Assembly (NCBI GenBank): GCA_009781005.1
Contig: WQYX01000009.1
Location: forward strand, 1-64,000
Length of the DNA: 64,000 nt
Source of the DNA: Polyangiaceae bacterium
GTDB lineage: Bacteria; Myxococcota_A; Polyangia; Polyangiales; Polyangiaceae
Direction: 5' to 3'
This document shows positions 51,832 through 61,590 of this stretch, piece after piece. The notes below the pieces were generated by a model. That model did no database searches. It saw only the letters and a list, made by a program, of their open reading frames with translations, and was not told where the DNA came from. The first letter of the stretch is position 1, and every line of letters begins with the position of its first letter. Made by a program: the position numbers and the translations under genes.

Positions 51832-52946
51832 CTCGGATCAAGATCGATGATTCCAGCGGCGCCTTCGACGATGCTGCGGCACACGGCGAGGCCGAGCCCG
51901 CTGCCCGCTCCTGCGCCCTTCGTCGTCATGAAGGGTTCGAAGATACGCGCGCGCAGATCCGGGGCAACGCCCGGTCCGTCATCTTCGACTTCAACGCGGA
52001 CGCGCCTCTCCGTGCCCTCGCCTTCGACCTTCGCGACGATTCGCACCGTGCGCGATTTGCCTGCGGCGTTCGAAGCAAGCGCCGAACCGGCGTTGAGCAA
52101 GAGGTTCAAGATGACCTGCGTGAGATGCTGCGGTGAGATGGCAACGAAGAGATCCTCTTCGACATCGACGTTTTCTTCGATATCTCGCCACTCTTTCTGC
52201 GTTCGAACGAGGACGAGCGCATCGCGCACGACTTCGGCGACGGAGGCGCGTGCGGGGCGCCCCAATGGAGCGCCCTGTTCGGGGCGTGCGTAGTCGAGCA
52301 AGTCACGCACGACGACGTGAATGCGCTCGGTCTCTTTGCGCATACGCCGCAAAAAATCTGCGCGTTCATCGGCATCCATCGATGCATCTTCGAGCAGATC
52401 GTGCATGCCCATGATGGCGGCGATGGGATTGCCGATCTCGTGCGCAACGCCGGCAGCGAGTCTGCCGACACTCGCGAGTCGCTCGCTACCCGCAAGCTGT
52501 TCGCGTGTCTCGCCAAGCCTTCGCGTCGTGGCCTTAAGTTCTGCGACCTTTGCGCGCATGGCCTGTTCGTCGGCACGTAAACGCATAGCCATGGCTCGCA
52601 CGCTCGCACCAAGCTCGCCGATCTCGCGTGCCGCCGATGTTGGCAGCTCGAAGGTGCGCGCTCCGGTGGCAACGCGATCCGCAGCACGCGCGAGCTCCTC
52701 GATGGGGCGCACCATCGCGCGCGTCAGTGCGATGTACGCGAAGACGAGCAACGCGAGAGCGAAAATACCCATGTAGAGTGCAATCGCGCGAACGACGGTG
52801 AGCATGCTGCCATCGTCGACGTGAGGTTGGAGACCTCGCGTGATCTGCGCGATCGCGAAGAAGAGCGGCACGTACGCGACGAGAATGATGCCCGCGAGAG
52901 CGAGCAAGATCTGCACGCGAAGCCCGGGTCCCGTGTGAGGTCGCAC
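51774..52946 (-). CDS. sensor histidine kinase
   Basis: 390 aa from GTG 52946. Two membrane helices (ILLALAGIILVAYVPLFFAIA, AIALYMGIFALALLVFAYIAL) around a short outer loop, HAMP linker (RAMVRPIEELARAADRVA), DHp domain with H-box GVAHEIGNPIAAIMG, and HATPase with NLLLNAGSAL, DDGPGVAPDLRARIFEPF and GSGLGLAVC. No response regulator is adjacent. It follows feoB by 20 bp, so it is probably transcribed with the iron transport genes. Confidence 0.93.
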   Translation of the reverse strand: MRPHTGPGLRVQILLALAGIILVAYVPLFFAIAQITRGLQPHVDDGSMLTVVRAIALYMGIFALALLVFAYIALTRAMVRPIEELARAADRVATGARTFELPTSAAREIGELGASVRAMAMRLRADEQAMRAKVAELKATTRRLGETREQLAGSERLASVGRLAAGVAHEIGNPIAAIMGMHDLLEDASMDADERADFLRRMRKETERIHVVVRDLLDYARPEQGAPLGRPARASVAEVVRDALVLVRTQKEWRDIEENVDVEEDLFVAISPQHLTQVILNLLLNAGSALASNAAGKSRTVRIVAKVEGEGTERRVRVEVEDDGPGVAPDLRARIFEPFMTTKGAGAGSGLGLAVCRSIVEGAAGIIDLDPSYEGGARFVVELPVAASSS

Positions 52947-52954
52947 GACACCCG

Positions 52955-52975
52955 CTTATACCGCTTTCAACCTAC
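52955..52975. repeat. solo end of the ACCGCTTTC element at the feoB 3' end
   Basis: CTTATACCGCTTTCAACC; the feoB TGA (52967-52969 on the minus strand) is the TGA inside TTGAAAGCGG of this end. Confidence 0.6.
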
Positions 52976-54892
52976 CCCGAAGATGCCCGCGACTTGGTAC
53001 ACCACGACGGCCGCGACGTATCCGAGCGTGTAGGTGTACGCGAGAACGAAAGCTGGCCATCGCCACGTCGACGTTTCTCTACGGATGGCGGCCACCGTGC
53101 TGACGCATTGGCACGCAAGGACGAAGAAGGCGAGGATCGCGAGGCCCGTTCGCACACCGTAAAGCGGGCTGCCGTCCGGCTTCTTCGCTTCGCGCAATCG
53201 CTCCGTGAGCGGAGCGGAATCATCGGGCGCATTCTCGACGCCGAAGATGACGCCCATCGTACCGACCATGACTTCGCGCGCGCCGAACGCGCCGATGAGA
53301 CCAACGTTGATGCGCCAGTCGAAGCCAGCGGGCTTGGTCACGGGTTCGACGGCGCGGCCGATGGTGGCGGCAACGCTCGATTCGATCCGGTGCTCGGCAG
53401 GAGTGCTGCCAGGCATGGGCACCGCGAGCAAGACCCAGAGCACGGTCGAGACTGCGACGATGGTCGTGCCAACGTCGCGCAAGAAACGCTTGGCCGCCTG
53501 GCCAGCCTTGCGCAAGACGACGTAGGCCTGGGGCACACGGTAAGCCGGCATCTCGAGCACGAGCGGCAAGCCTCTGCCTTTCGTGACGGTGCGCCGGAGG
53601 ATCCATGAGGCGCAGAGCCCCGCGACGATACTTGCAACATACAAGCTTACGAACAGTGCCGCTCGAAAGAACGGCGAGCGATCCCAGAAGAACGCGGCGA
53701 GCACCAAGCCGTACGTTGGCAGGCGCGCCGAGCAGGTCATCAGCGGAATGACGAGGATCGTCGTCAGTCGCTCGCGCGGATCGCGCACGATGCGCGTGGC
53801 CGAAATGGCAGGGACCGCGCAGGCATGGCCCATGAGAAGCGGCAGGAAGCTGCGGCCACTCAGACCGAGCACGCGCAGCAGCCGATCCATCAAGAACGCG
53901 CCGCGGGCGAGATAGCCGCTCGACTCGAGGAGCTCGAGGGCGATCGTGAGGATCACGATCTGGGGCATGAACGCGAGGACGGTGCCGGCGCCACCGAGGA
54001 TGCCGTCGGTCACGAGCGACGTGAAGAGATTTCGGCCAAGGATTTTCGGCAGACCCGCGCGCGCGAAGCCGAGCAACCGATCCATCAGAACGGAGGCCGG
54101 ATCGGCAATGAGGAACACGGCGGCAAAGACGAGCGCCATGATTCCAATGAAAAAAAAGGGCCCGATGATCGGGTGGAGCAGCACGCCGTCGATGTGCTCG
54201 GTGATATGGCGGCGCGCGAGCTCGCGGCGACTGCCCACATCGCGCACGACATTCTTCGCGACGGACGCTGGATCGAAATACTTGGCGGCGCGCGCGTCGG
54301 CGCCTGCGCGCAGACACTCGTCCACTGCCGCGAGAACGGCACGCGCGGTTGCGTCCCTTTCGTGTGAATCAACGAGGACTGCGGGGACTCCAACGGCGTC
54401 CGCGAGCGCGTGCGGATCGAGCTTGCGACCTTCTGCCGCGAGCACGTCTGCGTGCGTGAGGGCGAGCACGATCGGGAACTTCGTTCTTGCGAGCTCGCGC
54501 GTGAGACGAAGTCCGAGTGCGAGGCGCGTGGGATCGACGACCTGCACGATCACCAGACGATCTCCCTTGGATTTCGCCGTGTTGAGGAACGTGCGCGCAA
54601 CGCCTTCGTCGGTGGCGGCATCGACGGTTGCCTCGATCGAATAGAGGCCGGGCAGATCAGCGAGGGTGGCTCTTACACCCGACGGAAGGACGACCTGTCC
54701 TTCGAGGATGTCGACGGTGATCCCGGGATAATTGCCGACGCGAGCATTCTCGCCGGTGAGCGCGTTGTACACCGAAGACTTACCCGAGTTCGGACGCCCG
54801 ACGAGCGCGATGAGGAGATGCCCTTCGCGCGCATTTCGAGAAGCAGGGGCGTGGCTCGTGTCATTCGTCCCGTCGTGACACGTCGCGCTCAC
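52967..54892 (-). CDS. feoB: ferrous iron transport protein B
   Basis: 641 aa from GTG 54892, which overlaps the feoA stop (GTGA); the frame continues a few codons upstream. N-terminal GTPase: G1 GRPNSGKSS, G3 DLPGLYS, but G4 reads LTHAD where NxxD is expected. Gate motifs and membrane helices follow (GHACAVPAISATR, MTCSARLPTYGLVLAAF), and a second FeoB C-terminal block (GAFGAREVMVGTMGVIFG). Imports Fe2+ across the inner membrane. Stop codon provided by a solo element end. Confidence 0.95.
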   Translation of the reverse strand: MSATCHDGTNDTSHAPASRNAREGHLLIALVGRPNSGKSSVYNALTGENARVGNYPGITVDILEGQVVLPSGVRATLADLPGLYSIEATVDAATDEGVARTFLNTAKSKGDRLVIVQVVDPTRLALGLRLTRELARTKFPIVLALTHADVLAAEGRKLDPHALADAVGVPAVLVDSHERDATARAVLAAVDECLRAGADARAAKYFDPASVAKNVVRDVGSRRELARRHITEHIDGVLLHPIIGPFFFIGIMALVFAAVFLIADPASVLMDRLLGFARAGLPKILGRNLFTSLVTDGILGGAGTVLAFMPQIVILTIALELLESSGYLARGAFLMDRLLRVLGLSGRSFLPLLMGHACAVPAISATRIVRDPRERLTTILVIPLMTCSARLPTYGLVLAAFFWDRSPFFRAALFVSLYVASIVAGLCASWILRRTVTKGRGLPLVLEMPAYRVPQAYVVLRKAGQAAKRFLRDVGTTIVAVSTVLWVLLAVPMPGSTPAEHRIESSVAATIGRAVEPVTKPAGFDWRINVGLIGAFGAREVMVGTMGVIFGVENAPDDSAPLTERLREAKKPDGSPLYGVRTGLAILAFFVLACQCVSTVAAIRRETSTWRWPAFVLAYTYTLGYVAAVVVYQVAGIFGVG

Positions 54893-55152
54893 GGCACCAC
54901 CGGTGCAGGCACGCACGCGATCGACGACGCGAGCTCGCGCGCAATCGCGAACTCACCGCCGGACGCCGTGCGAACATGCAGCGGTCCGCCAAGTGCCGCC
55001 CTCCGGAGCACGACGAGCTCTTCGCCTTCGTGCAGCCCCACCGCACCGAGCCACGCTGTCGCATCCGCTTCGAGACCGACGAACGACGCAATCCGGAACT
55101 GCATCCCGAGAGCAGCATTCGCGAGGGAGGACAGCGTCACTAAGAAGATCAT
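54889..55152 (-). CDS. feoA: FeoA-family protein
   Basis: 87 aa SH3-like protein that modulates FeoB. Core RIASFVGLEADATAWLGAVGLHEGEELVVLRRA, then GGPLHVRTASGGEFAIARELASSI. The ATG at 55152 is used; GTG 55140 or ATG 55104 are possible alternatives. Coupled to feoB by GTGA. Confidence 0.88.
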   Translation of the reverse strand: MIFLVTLSSLANAALGMQFRIASFVGLEADATAWLGAVGLHEGEELVVLRRAALGGPLHVRTASGGEFAIARELASSIACVPAPVVP

Positions 55153-55210
55153 TGACCAACGAAGATGAAAGTCAATGTCGAAAATGGTCGCGATGGAAAG
55201 TGCAGCGCAG

Positions 55211-55292
55211 GCCCCCCTGAGGTCCCGCCGTAGGCGGCCGGGCAGCGCCGAAGGCGCCGTCGATGCTGAGATTCGCGTCAAATTGAAAGCGG
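55211..55292. repeat. composite of the shared GC module and an ACCGCTTTC end
   Basis: CCTGAGGTCCCGCCGTAGGC ... CGCCGAAGGCGCC is the internal module of element copies A and C, followed by GCGTCAAATTGAAAGCGG, the end of the other family. The HAD gene stop (TGA, 55278-55280) lies in this end. Confidence 0.75.
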
Positions 55293-56174
55293 AAAGGCGC
55301 GGGAGATGGCTTCGGCGATGCCCCCACCTGTCGTGCTCGTGTGCTCGAGCACGTCCGTGGCAGCCTTCTTCACCTCCTCGGGTGCGTGACCCATCGCGAA
55401 AGAGCGCCCACCCGCCGACAACATGGGCAGATCGTTGAGCCAGTCGCCGACGCACACCGTTTCGGAGACGTGTACGCCGTAATGCTCTGCGATCCACGCG
55501 AGCGCCGTGGCTTTCGACCCGCCCGCAGCGCGCGCGACCATGCCCCACTGCGTGCTCTCACGTCGGAACGGAAACGTTGCAACCTGCATTGATTCGGTTG
55601 CGTCGCGATGGATGTCATCGACGATGCGGCTGATGTCGGCTTCGGCGCCGAGCGCGACCACCGCAGTCATTCCAAGCTCCGAGGTCCACAGAGCGTGCTC
55701 GGTGATGCGGCGCGCGCAGCGAAGATCGGTCGACCACGTGCGCACGAACGGCAAGTAATCTGCGCCGCGCGCGTCGTGAACAATGGCGTCCTCGGCGAAA
55801 AGGAATGCAACCAAATCGTTGCGCTCGAGGCATGCACGCAATCTCCTCGCCGCTCGGCCGCGAATGCCTTGATGAAACAGGGTCTCGTTGCCCTGCACGT
55901 TGACGATGTGGCTGCCGTCGGCGCAGCCCACCGGTCCCACGATCCCAAGCAACTTGGCGGTTGCATGCGTGCCAGAGTAGAGGCGCCCCGTCACGATCGT
56001 GACGGGGACACCGCACGCCTTGAGTTTCTTGATGGCGAGGACGTCTTCTTCGTGTGCGTCGCCATTGTGATCGAGCAGCGTGCCGTCGAGATCGATCGCC
56101 AGGAGCTTGTATGGAATCGCGCTCGCCTTGCGGCTTCGTTCACGCCGACGTTCAGCGCGTGCTGACACGTTCAT
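55278..56174 (-). CDS. HAD-superfamily (Cof-type) phosphatase
   Basis: 298 aa from ATG 56174. Motif I LLAIDLDGTLLDHNGD (nucleophile and acid Asp), motif II VTIVTGR, motif III Lys in GGSKATALAWI, motif IV CVGDWLNDLPML. Large C2 cap between, as in Cof/YbiV sugar-phosphate phosphatases. Arg-rich N-terminus (ARAERRRERSRK). Last residues FPLSI and the TGA are read from a repeat terminus (CCGCTTTCAATTTGACGCG), so the native C-terminus may have been replaced. Confidence 0.9.
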   Translation of the reverse strand: MNVSARAERRRERSRKASAIPYKLLAIDLDGTLLDHNGDAHEEDVLAIKKLKACGVPVTIVTGRLYSGTHATAKLLGIVGPVGCADGSHIVNVQGNETLFHQGIRGRAARRLRACLERNDLVAFLFAEDAIVHDARGADYLPFVRTWSTDLRCARRITEHALWTSELGMTAVVALGAEADISRIVDDIHRDATESMQVATFPFRRESTQWGMVARAAGGSKATALAWIAEHYGVHVSETVCVGDWLNDLPMLSAGGRSFAMGHAPEEVKKAATDVLEHTSTTGGGIAEAISRAFPLSI

Positions 56175-56211
56175 TGCCGTACGCCGTCCAGACTGCGATC
56201 GTACGGGACGG

Positions 56212-56472
56212 TCACGAAGCTTCTGGGTAGACGGAAACCTTCTTCTTGTCGTTCGTCTTCCACTCGTACGCAACGACGCCGTCGACGAGCGCAAAGAGCG
56301 TAAAATCGCTCCCTCTGCCAACGTTCGTTCCCGCCGCGATGGTCTCGCCAACTTGACGGACGAGGATGTTGCCCGCGCGAACGGCCTCACCGCCATAAAC
56401 CTTCACTCCGCGACGCTGCGAATTCGAATCGCGACCGTTGCGAGTGCTACCTGCGCCTTTTTTGTGAGCCAT
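56212..56472 (-). CDS. rpmA: 50S ribosomal protein L27
   Basis: 86 aa, standard length. N-terminal [30 protein letters not shown], then [28 protein letters not shown]. Located 24 bp after rplU on the same strand, the usual pairing. Confidence 0.98.
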   Translation of the reverse strand: MAHKKGAGSTRNGRDSNSQRRGVKVYGGEAVRAGNILVRQVGETIAAGTNVGRGSDFTLFALVDGVVAYEWKTNDKKKVSVYPEAS

Positions 56473-56496
56473 GTGAAACTCTCTTCGTCCGTGCGA

Positions 56497-56808
56497 TCAG
56501 CCGGTGATGCCCGTGATTTCAAGGGCGGTGAAGGGTTGCCGATGTCCGGATTTGCGGCGGTAATTCTTTCGGCGGCGAAACTTGAAGACGATGATTTTGC
56601 TGGCGCGGTCTTGAGCGACGATCTTCGCCTCGACCTTGGCTCCGGAAACCGTGGGCGTACCAACCTTAATGTCTTCGCCGCCGCCCACAAGGAGGACCTC
56701 GTTCAGAGTGACAGCGTCGCCCACGTTGCCTTCGAGCTTTTCGACGCGAAGCTTGTCGCCCTGCGCCACTCGGTACTGTTTTCCGCCTGTTCTGATGACC
56801 GCGTACAT
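56497..56808 (-). CDS. rplU: 50S ribosomal protein L21
   Basis: 103 aa. MYAVIRTGGKQYRVAQGDKL start, EVLLVGGGEDIKVGTPTV, and C-terminal KIIVFKFRRRKNYRRKSGHRQPFTALEI that contacts 23S rRNA. rplU-rpmA operon. An obgE gene, often third, is not present here. Confidence 0.98.
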   Translation of the reverse strand: MYAVIRTGGKQYRVAQGDKLRVEKLEGNVGDAVTLNEVLLVGGGEDIKVGTPTVSGAKVEAKIVAQDRASKIIVFKFRRRKNYRRKSGHRQPFTALEITGITG

Positions 56809-56904
56809 TGAAGAGCCCTCTTGGTGTGCCGCGCGAATCAGCCAAAAGAACGGATCGCAACGGCGGGGTTGGGACGCGGCAGTATATTCAGGAGCCCCAT
56901 TCGG

Positions 56905-59900
56905 TCAATAGCGGTGTTGGAAGAGCACATCGAGGATCGACGTCCCCTTGTCGCCGCGGGTGATGACGGTCGACCATTTCGGCAGAAACTGCCAGTCGAC
57001 AAAAAGGTACGTCGTGTCCTGTTCGCGCGCCGAAAACCCCTGCGCGTAACCGAACTGTACCTTGAGATCACGCCGCAAACGATAACCGACTTTCGAGCGC
57101 GCGCGGTTTGCGCTCGTCGAGTCTTGCTCGAAGTCGACGTTCTCGTCGAGCTCGCCGAGGGCCTGATTTAGACCCGCCGACGCGACGCTTGCACCCACTG
57201 CCGTCGCCTGGACGCCGGACGCATCGGAATCGAGTCGGCCAAATAGTAAGAGAGAGAGTATTTCGTTTTTTGAATACGCGGGGTCGCTCCGCAAAACGAG
57301 TTTGCCTGTCTTGATGGGACCGGCGAACTCCACCCAAACGCGCGTGCGATCCGGCGCGTCCCAATACGCTGCAGCGACGACCTGCGGGTTGTCGGGCGCG
57401 TCGCCTGGCGCAAACGTCACCGTGCCGTGATCGACAATGAACCTTCGACCCTGCACGTCGATGGTGCCGTTCGATTTCAGGTTGAAAGAACCCGTGATGG
57501 CCATCTCTTTGGCTATCTCAACGAGTGTCTTGCCTTGCAAGTAGACGCGGACGCCGCGACCTTGAATGAGAACGTCGCTCCCGAGCACGACGGTGAAGCG
57601 CATGGTTTTTTGATCGGCCGCCGCATTTGCATCCGCTGCGCTGCTGCGCCCCGTGGCAACGGGGACGAGCGCGCCGCTCGGAGCACGCACACCAATGGCA
57701 ATGGTCTTATCCGGATCGAGCGATTGCAACGTCTGGGTGGGTCTGTCGGGCACCGTGATCTCGGCGCGAGGGATGGTGGTCGTGACGAGCAACTCTCTGC
57801 CATCGCCCGACATCGTCATCGACGAGCGAACCTCGCCCGTAGCCGCCGCGTACGTTACGCCGTCGGAGCTGAGCGGAATGCCTCCCTTTTGCGGGATGGT
57901 GATGACGGCTTCGGCACCCTGGAATTGGATGCCGTTCATGCGACCGGTCAAAGACGCGCGGAACTCTCCCGAGCCGATCTTGCCGCTCATGTCCTCGATA
58001 CGGAAGACGCCGCTCTTGTCGAAGTCGGCCTTCGCTCGGATGTTCGTCAGCTCTTCGCCCATCGCGTTGACGTAGAAGCGCCCGCCTTCAATCGCGAGCC
58101 CGCCCTCGAAAACCTGCGTGTTCGCATCGATGGACGCGCTGCCCCGACCGTCGACGCGTCCGTCGATCTCGGGAACGAATTTGCGCACGAGCGGGCGAAG
58201 GATGCCGAGCTTCATGGCGCGCACGTCGTAGTCGACGCGCGTTGCGAGCGCGCGATTCCAACTTAGATCGAGCCCCTTCCATCCGAGCGCTCGAGAAAGG
58301 ATCTGCGCCGTGGAAAAGCCACCGTCGTCTTGATCGATCCGCGCGGACGAAAAGAGCATGCCGTCTTGCGCGCGGACCTGCACACCGCCGGACTTGACGC
58401 GCACGTTGCCGACGGTGAGACCATCGACCTTGGCGTCGGCTTCGAGCGACGCGTTTTCGTTCAGTTGACGAAGCTTCAGGCGACCGGTGAGCGCGCCGCG
58501 CAAACCGATGGGACTCGGGACGAGCGCGAGCTCGATGTTTCGCACGTCGAGCTCCGCGGAGGCGCGCCATGGCAGGTCCTGATCTTGGTCGTCGGTGACT
58601 CCGCGGATGACGTCACGTGCTTGAACACGGGCAATCACGAGCCCACGAAGGTGACCGCTCTCGCGCGTCGTCGCAGCGCTGCGCGGGCGCGGATCCGACG
58701 CAACGTCGCTCTTGGGTCGCTCATGTTCGTCGGCGCTGAGCGAGACGACGACACGTTCTCCATCCCAGCGCGCATCGATCGCTCCATCGACCGGCTCATA
58801 ACGCGGCTGATTCTTTGCGATCACCTCCTCGCGCACGTCGTTGAAGCGGACGGTTGCGGTGACGTTTGGCCGACCAAGCCTGCCGGTAAGCTCGGTGCGC
58901 CCCGCGAAGGTGCCGTGCATGTCGGCCGCGCCAGACCATAACGGGATGTCGTGGAGTGCGCGCTCGGGAACATCGACGATGGCCGAGGCCACGAGTTTGC
59001 CGAAGTCGCGACGGGTAAACGCTCTCTTGCCCATCGCGATGGCTGCAAGCGGCACGCGCACTTTTGCTCCCGCGCTCGCGACCGTGCCGTGACCATCCCA
59101 GACGAGCCCCGAGACTTCGGCGTCGTCGGTGCGCGCATCATATGCAAAATGCACAGATCCATCGATGTCGTGGAGATGGATCGACTTCTTCTGCGCGTCG
59201 CTTAATGCGAGATCGAGGCCCGCGGTGCGCACAGTCGCGCGAACAGCGGGCAGCGCCTTTTCATCGCCGCGTTCGACGTAACCCGCGAGATCGACGATGC
59301 CGCTCGCCTGCTCCAGCGTACGGCCTCCGAAGACGACCGCCCCTCCGAACAGGGCTGCACCCTGAGCAAGATCGATCCTGCCACGAACATCGGCCGTGCC
59401 GGTGGCGCGCGCGAAGCTCTCGCCGGTAAACCCTGCCGGCAAATCGATCTGTGCATCTTGCACCTTTAGCCAGCCCACGGGACCCGCGGCAACGCGCGCA
59501 TTTGCGCGGACATGACGATCTTCGAACGCGGCGTGGATCTCACCGCCAACGTCCTGACCAGCCGTGATCGACAGGTCGGCATGACCCTCGGTACGCGCTC
59601 CACGCATGCGCACATCGACGTCGAGCGACGTGCGCGTTCCCTTTGGCAGACCTCGAAGCTGCGCGATGCCGGTCAGGGCCGCAACGCGCTCCAGGTCGAC
59701 GTTCTCACCCTTCGCGACAAGACTTTTCATACCGCCGGACATACGCGCGTCGATCTCGACGGGCTCACCGAGACCGGTCATGCGGGCGCCTCGTACTTCG
59801 ACGTGATCTCGATCGACGCCGATGGCCGATGCTTCGAGCGTCACGCCGCCACGGACACCGCGTTTGCGGACGCGAACCTCGACGTTCGACAGCCGCGTCG

Positions 59901-61590
59901 ACGGCACGAGAGTGACCGTTGCCTTGGCGTCGACGGAGGAAAAGTCGAGCGGATCCTTGTCTTGTACCTTGAGATGCACGCCGCCCACGCGAGCGGTGAC
60001 GCCGAGGACGGGCGCGGCGAGCGAGCCCGTGATGGTTGCGCTGGCGCGAACGTCGTCGAGCGACGCCGCGTCGACGGCAATGCCCGCGCCTTGCGCGACG
60101 GCTTGGGCGTTCACGGTGGCCTTCGTGAGATCGATCTTGCCGGTGGCGCGAACCGAGGCACTTCCCCGTGGGAGTCCTTGCACGCGCGCGACGGCGCGCA
60201 GATCGGCGGCGCGCGCCGTGACGTCGAAGTTCGCCGTTCGCGCCGAAAGATCGGCGGAGACATTGCCAACGGCGTCGAGCCCAGGCTCCGTTGCGCGGAG
60301 CTTGACCGAAGCTTTCTTTGCGTCGAACGATCCGTCGGCCGTGAGCTTGGGTAGCGGCGTCCCGGCAGCGGTGGAGGGTTTCGATGCAACCGTGAAGTTG
60401 CCCTTTGGCCCACCGTCGTCCATCGAACCTTCGACGTGAATCGCACCCGAGACGTCGGTGCTCGTCGATCCGAATGCGCTCGCGTCGACGTGCTCGACGT
60501 CGACGTCGGCACGGAACGTCTTGACGGCGCCAACATCGAACGTGCCTTTCACCGTTGCAGCGCCTGCTCCGACCTCGGCGCGCGCGTCGACGGCGAGCGA
60601 CGGCAGTGTGCCTTTGACCTTTGCCGAAAGTGCGACGGGCTGCGCGAGCGCAGCCGCCGCAGGAAAGGCACGCGAGATGACGTCGGCCGTCGTCTTCGTG
60701 ATGTCTACCGAGCCTTCGACCCGATCACCGTCGATCGATGCATGCACGGAGAGCGGAATGCCATCGACGCTGCCCTCGAACACGCCGTGCACGTAGATGG
60801 ATCCCTCAGCGAGCGGCACGGTTGCTGCTCCGAGCAAAGCGCCTTCGAGCGCGGCACCGCCGCGCGCGCCGCTCGCCGGCGGCAGCTTCACGGAGGTGTG
60901 GGCTCGATCGATGTCGACATGGAACACGTTCGACGCGAGGTCCGCGCGCGCGCGGAGATCGACCACGGTTGCATCGATCGGTTCACCCGCCATGCTTCCG
61001 TGCGCCCATACGTGCCCCATGCGCACGTTGCCAATGCGCAAGTGCAGCGCGTCGTCGGCCTTCGTGGCCGGAGGAGGTTCTGGCGTCGGGGTTCGGCTGG
61101 CAAACGCGCGCACGAGGCCGAGCGCGCCGCTCGCATCCTCTTCGAGCACGATCTCGGCGTCGTCGACACCGACCGCGTCGAGCGAAACGTTGAGGGGACC
61201 AGGATGCGCAAGCGAACCAACAAGACGCGCGAGATCGACGCGCACATCGACGCCGCGTGCGAGAACGGCGCGCTTGCCATCCGGATCCGTGATCTCGATG
61301 TGAGCCGCGCGAAGGTGTGCCTTGCGCGCAAGCGTGAGCTCCTCGACGTCGACGGAGATCCTGCCAGCGAAGATCCCTCGTGTTGCTTCACCCCCTGCCC
61401 ACGCAGCGAGTCTCCGCACTGCCTTCGTGTTCGAGTGGATGACGATGCCGCCGGCCGCTGCCGTGACGAACACGACGGCAAGCCCAAATGCCTGCGCCGA
61501 TCGCGCCATCGCCCGAGTCGCTCGCCATGCACCTCGCGGCTCGACGGGGGCGGGCTTCCGAATTCCGATCTGTCGATCGCCGTCGCTCAA
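56905..61590 (-). CDS. tamB: translocation/assembly module TamB
   Basis: Very large (about 1561 aa) beta-taco protein of the AsmA/TamB (DUF490) family, bridging the inner and outer membranes for outer-membrane protein insertion or lipid transport. TTG at 61590 overlaps the tamA stop (TTGA). Signal anchor AFGLAVVFVTAAAGGIVIHS, then long repeated beta strands. The family C-terminal signature is QVVAAAYWDAPDRTRVWVEFAGP, LVLRSDPAYSKNEILSLLLFGR and the end AREQDTTYLFVDWQFLPKWS. Many long ORFs appear on the opposite strand because of codon bias. Confidence 0.93.
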   Translation of the reverse strand: MSDGDRQIGIRKPAPVEPRGAWRATRAMARSAQAFGLAVVFVTAAAGGIVIHSNTKAVRRLAAWAGGEATRGIFAGRISVDVEELTLARKAHLRAAHIEITDPDGKRAVLARGVDVRVDLARLVGSLAHPGPLNVSLDAVGVDDAEIVLEEDASGALGLVRAFASRTPTPEPPPATKADDALHLRIGNVRMGHVWAHGSMAGEPIDATVVDLRARADLASNVFHVDIDRAHTSVKLPPASGARGGAALEGALLGAATVPLAEGSIYVHGVFEGSVDGIPLSVHASIDGDRVEGSVDITKTTADVISRAFPAAAALAQPVALSAKVKGTLPSLAVDARAEVGAGAATVKGTFDVGAVKTFRADVDVEHVDASAFGSTSTDVSGAIHVEGSMDDGGPKGNFTVASKPSTAAGTPLPKLTADGSFDAKKASVKLRATEPGLDAVGNVSADLSARTANFDVTARAADLRAVARVQGLPRGSASVRATGKIDLTKATVNAQAVAQGAGIAVDAASLDDVRASATITGSLAAPVLGVTARVGGVHLKVQDKDPLDFSSVDAKATVTLVPSTRLSNVEVRVRKRGVRGGVTLEASAIGVDRDHVEVRGARMTGLGEPVEIDARMSGGMKSLVAKGENVDLERVAALTGIAQLRGLPKGTRTSLDVDVRMRGARTEGHADLSITAGQDVGGEIHAAFEDRHVRANARVAAGPVGWLKVQDAQIDLPAGFTGESFARATGTADVRGRIDLAQGAALFGGAVVFGGRTLEQASGIVDLAGYVERGDEKALPAVRATVRTAGLDLALSDAQKKSIHLHDIDGSVHFAYDARTDDAEVSGLVWDGHGTVASAGAKVRVPLAAIAMGKRAFTRRDFGKLVASAIVDVPERALHDIPLWSGAADMHGTFAGRTELTGRLGRPNVTATVRFNDVREEVIAKNQPRYEPVDGAIDARWDGERVVVSLSADEHERPKSDVASDPRPRSAATTRESGHLRGLVIARVQARDVIRGVTDDQDQDLPWRASAELDVRNIELALVPSPIGLRGALTGRLKLRQLNENASLEADAKVDGLTVGNVRVKSGGVQVRAQDGMLFSSARIDQDDGGFSTAQILSRALGWKGLDLSWNRALATRVDYDVRAMKLGILRPLVRKFVPEIDGRVDGRGSASIDANTQVFEGGLAIEGGRFYVNAMGEELTNIRAKADFDKSGVFRIEDMSGKIGSGEFRASLTGRMNGIQFQGAEAVITIPQKGGIPLSSDGVTYAAATGEVRSSMTMSGDGRELLVTTTIPRAEITVPDRPTQTLQSLDPDKTIAIGVRAPSGALVPVATGRSSAADANAAADQKTMRFTVVLGSDVLIQGRGVRVYLQGKTLVEIAKEMAITGSFNLKSNGTIDVQGRRFIVDHGTVTFAPGDAPDNPQVVAAAYWDAPDRTRVWVEFAGPIKTGKLVLRSDPAYSKNEILSLLLFGRLDSDASGVQATAVGASVASAGLNQALGELDENVDFEQDSTSANRARSKVGYRLRRDLKVQFGYAQGFSAREQDTTYLFVDWQFLPKWSTVITRGDKGTSILDVLFQHRY

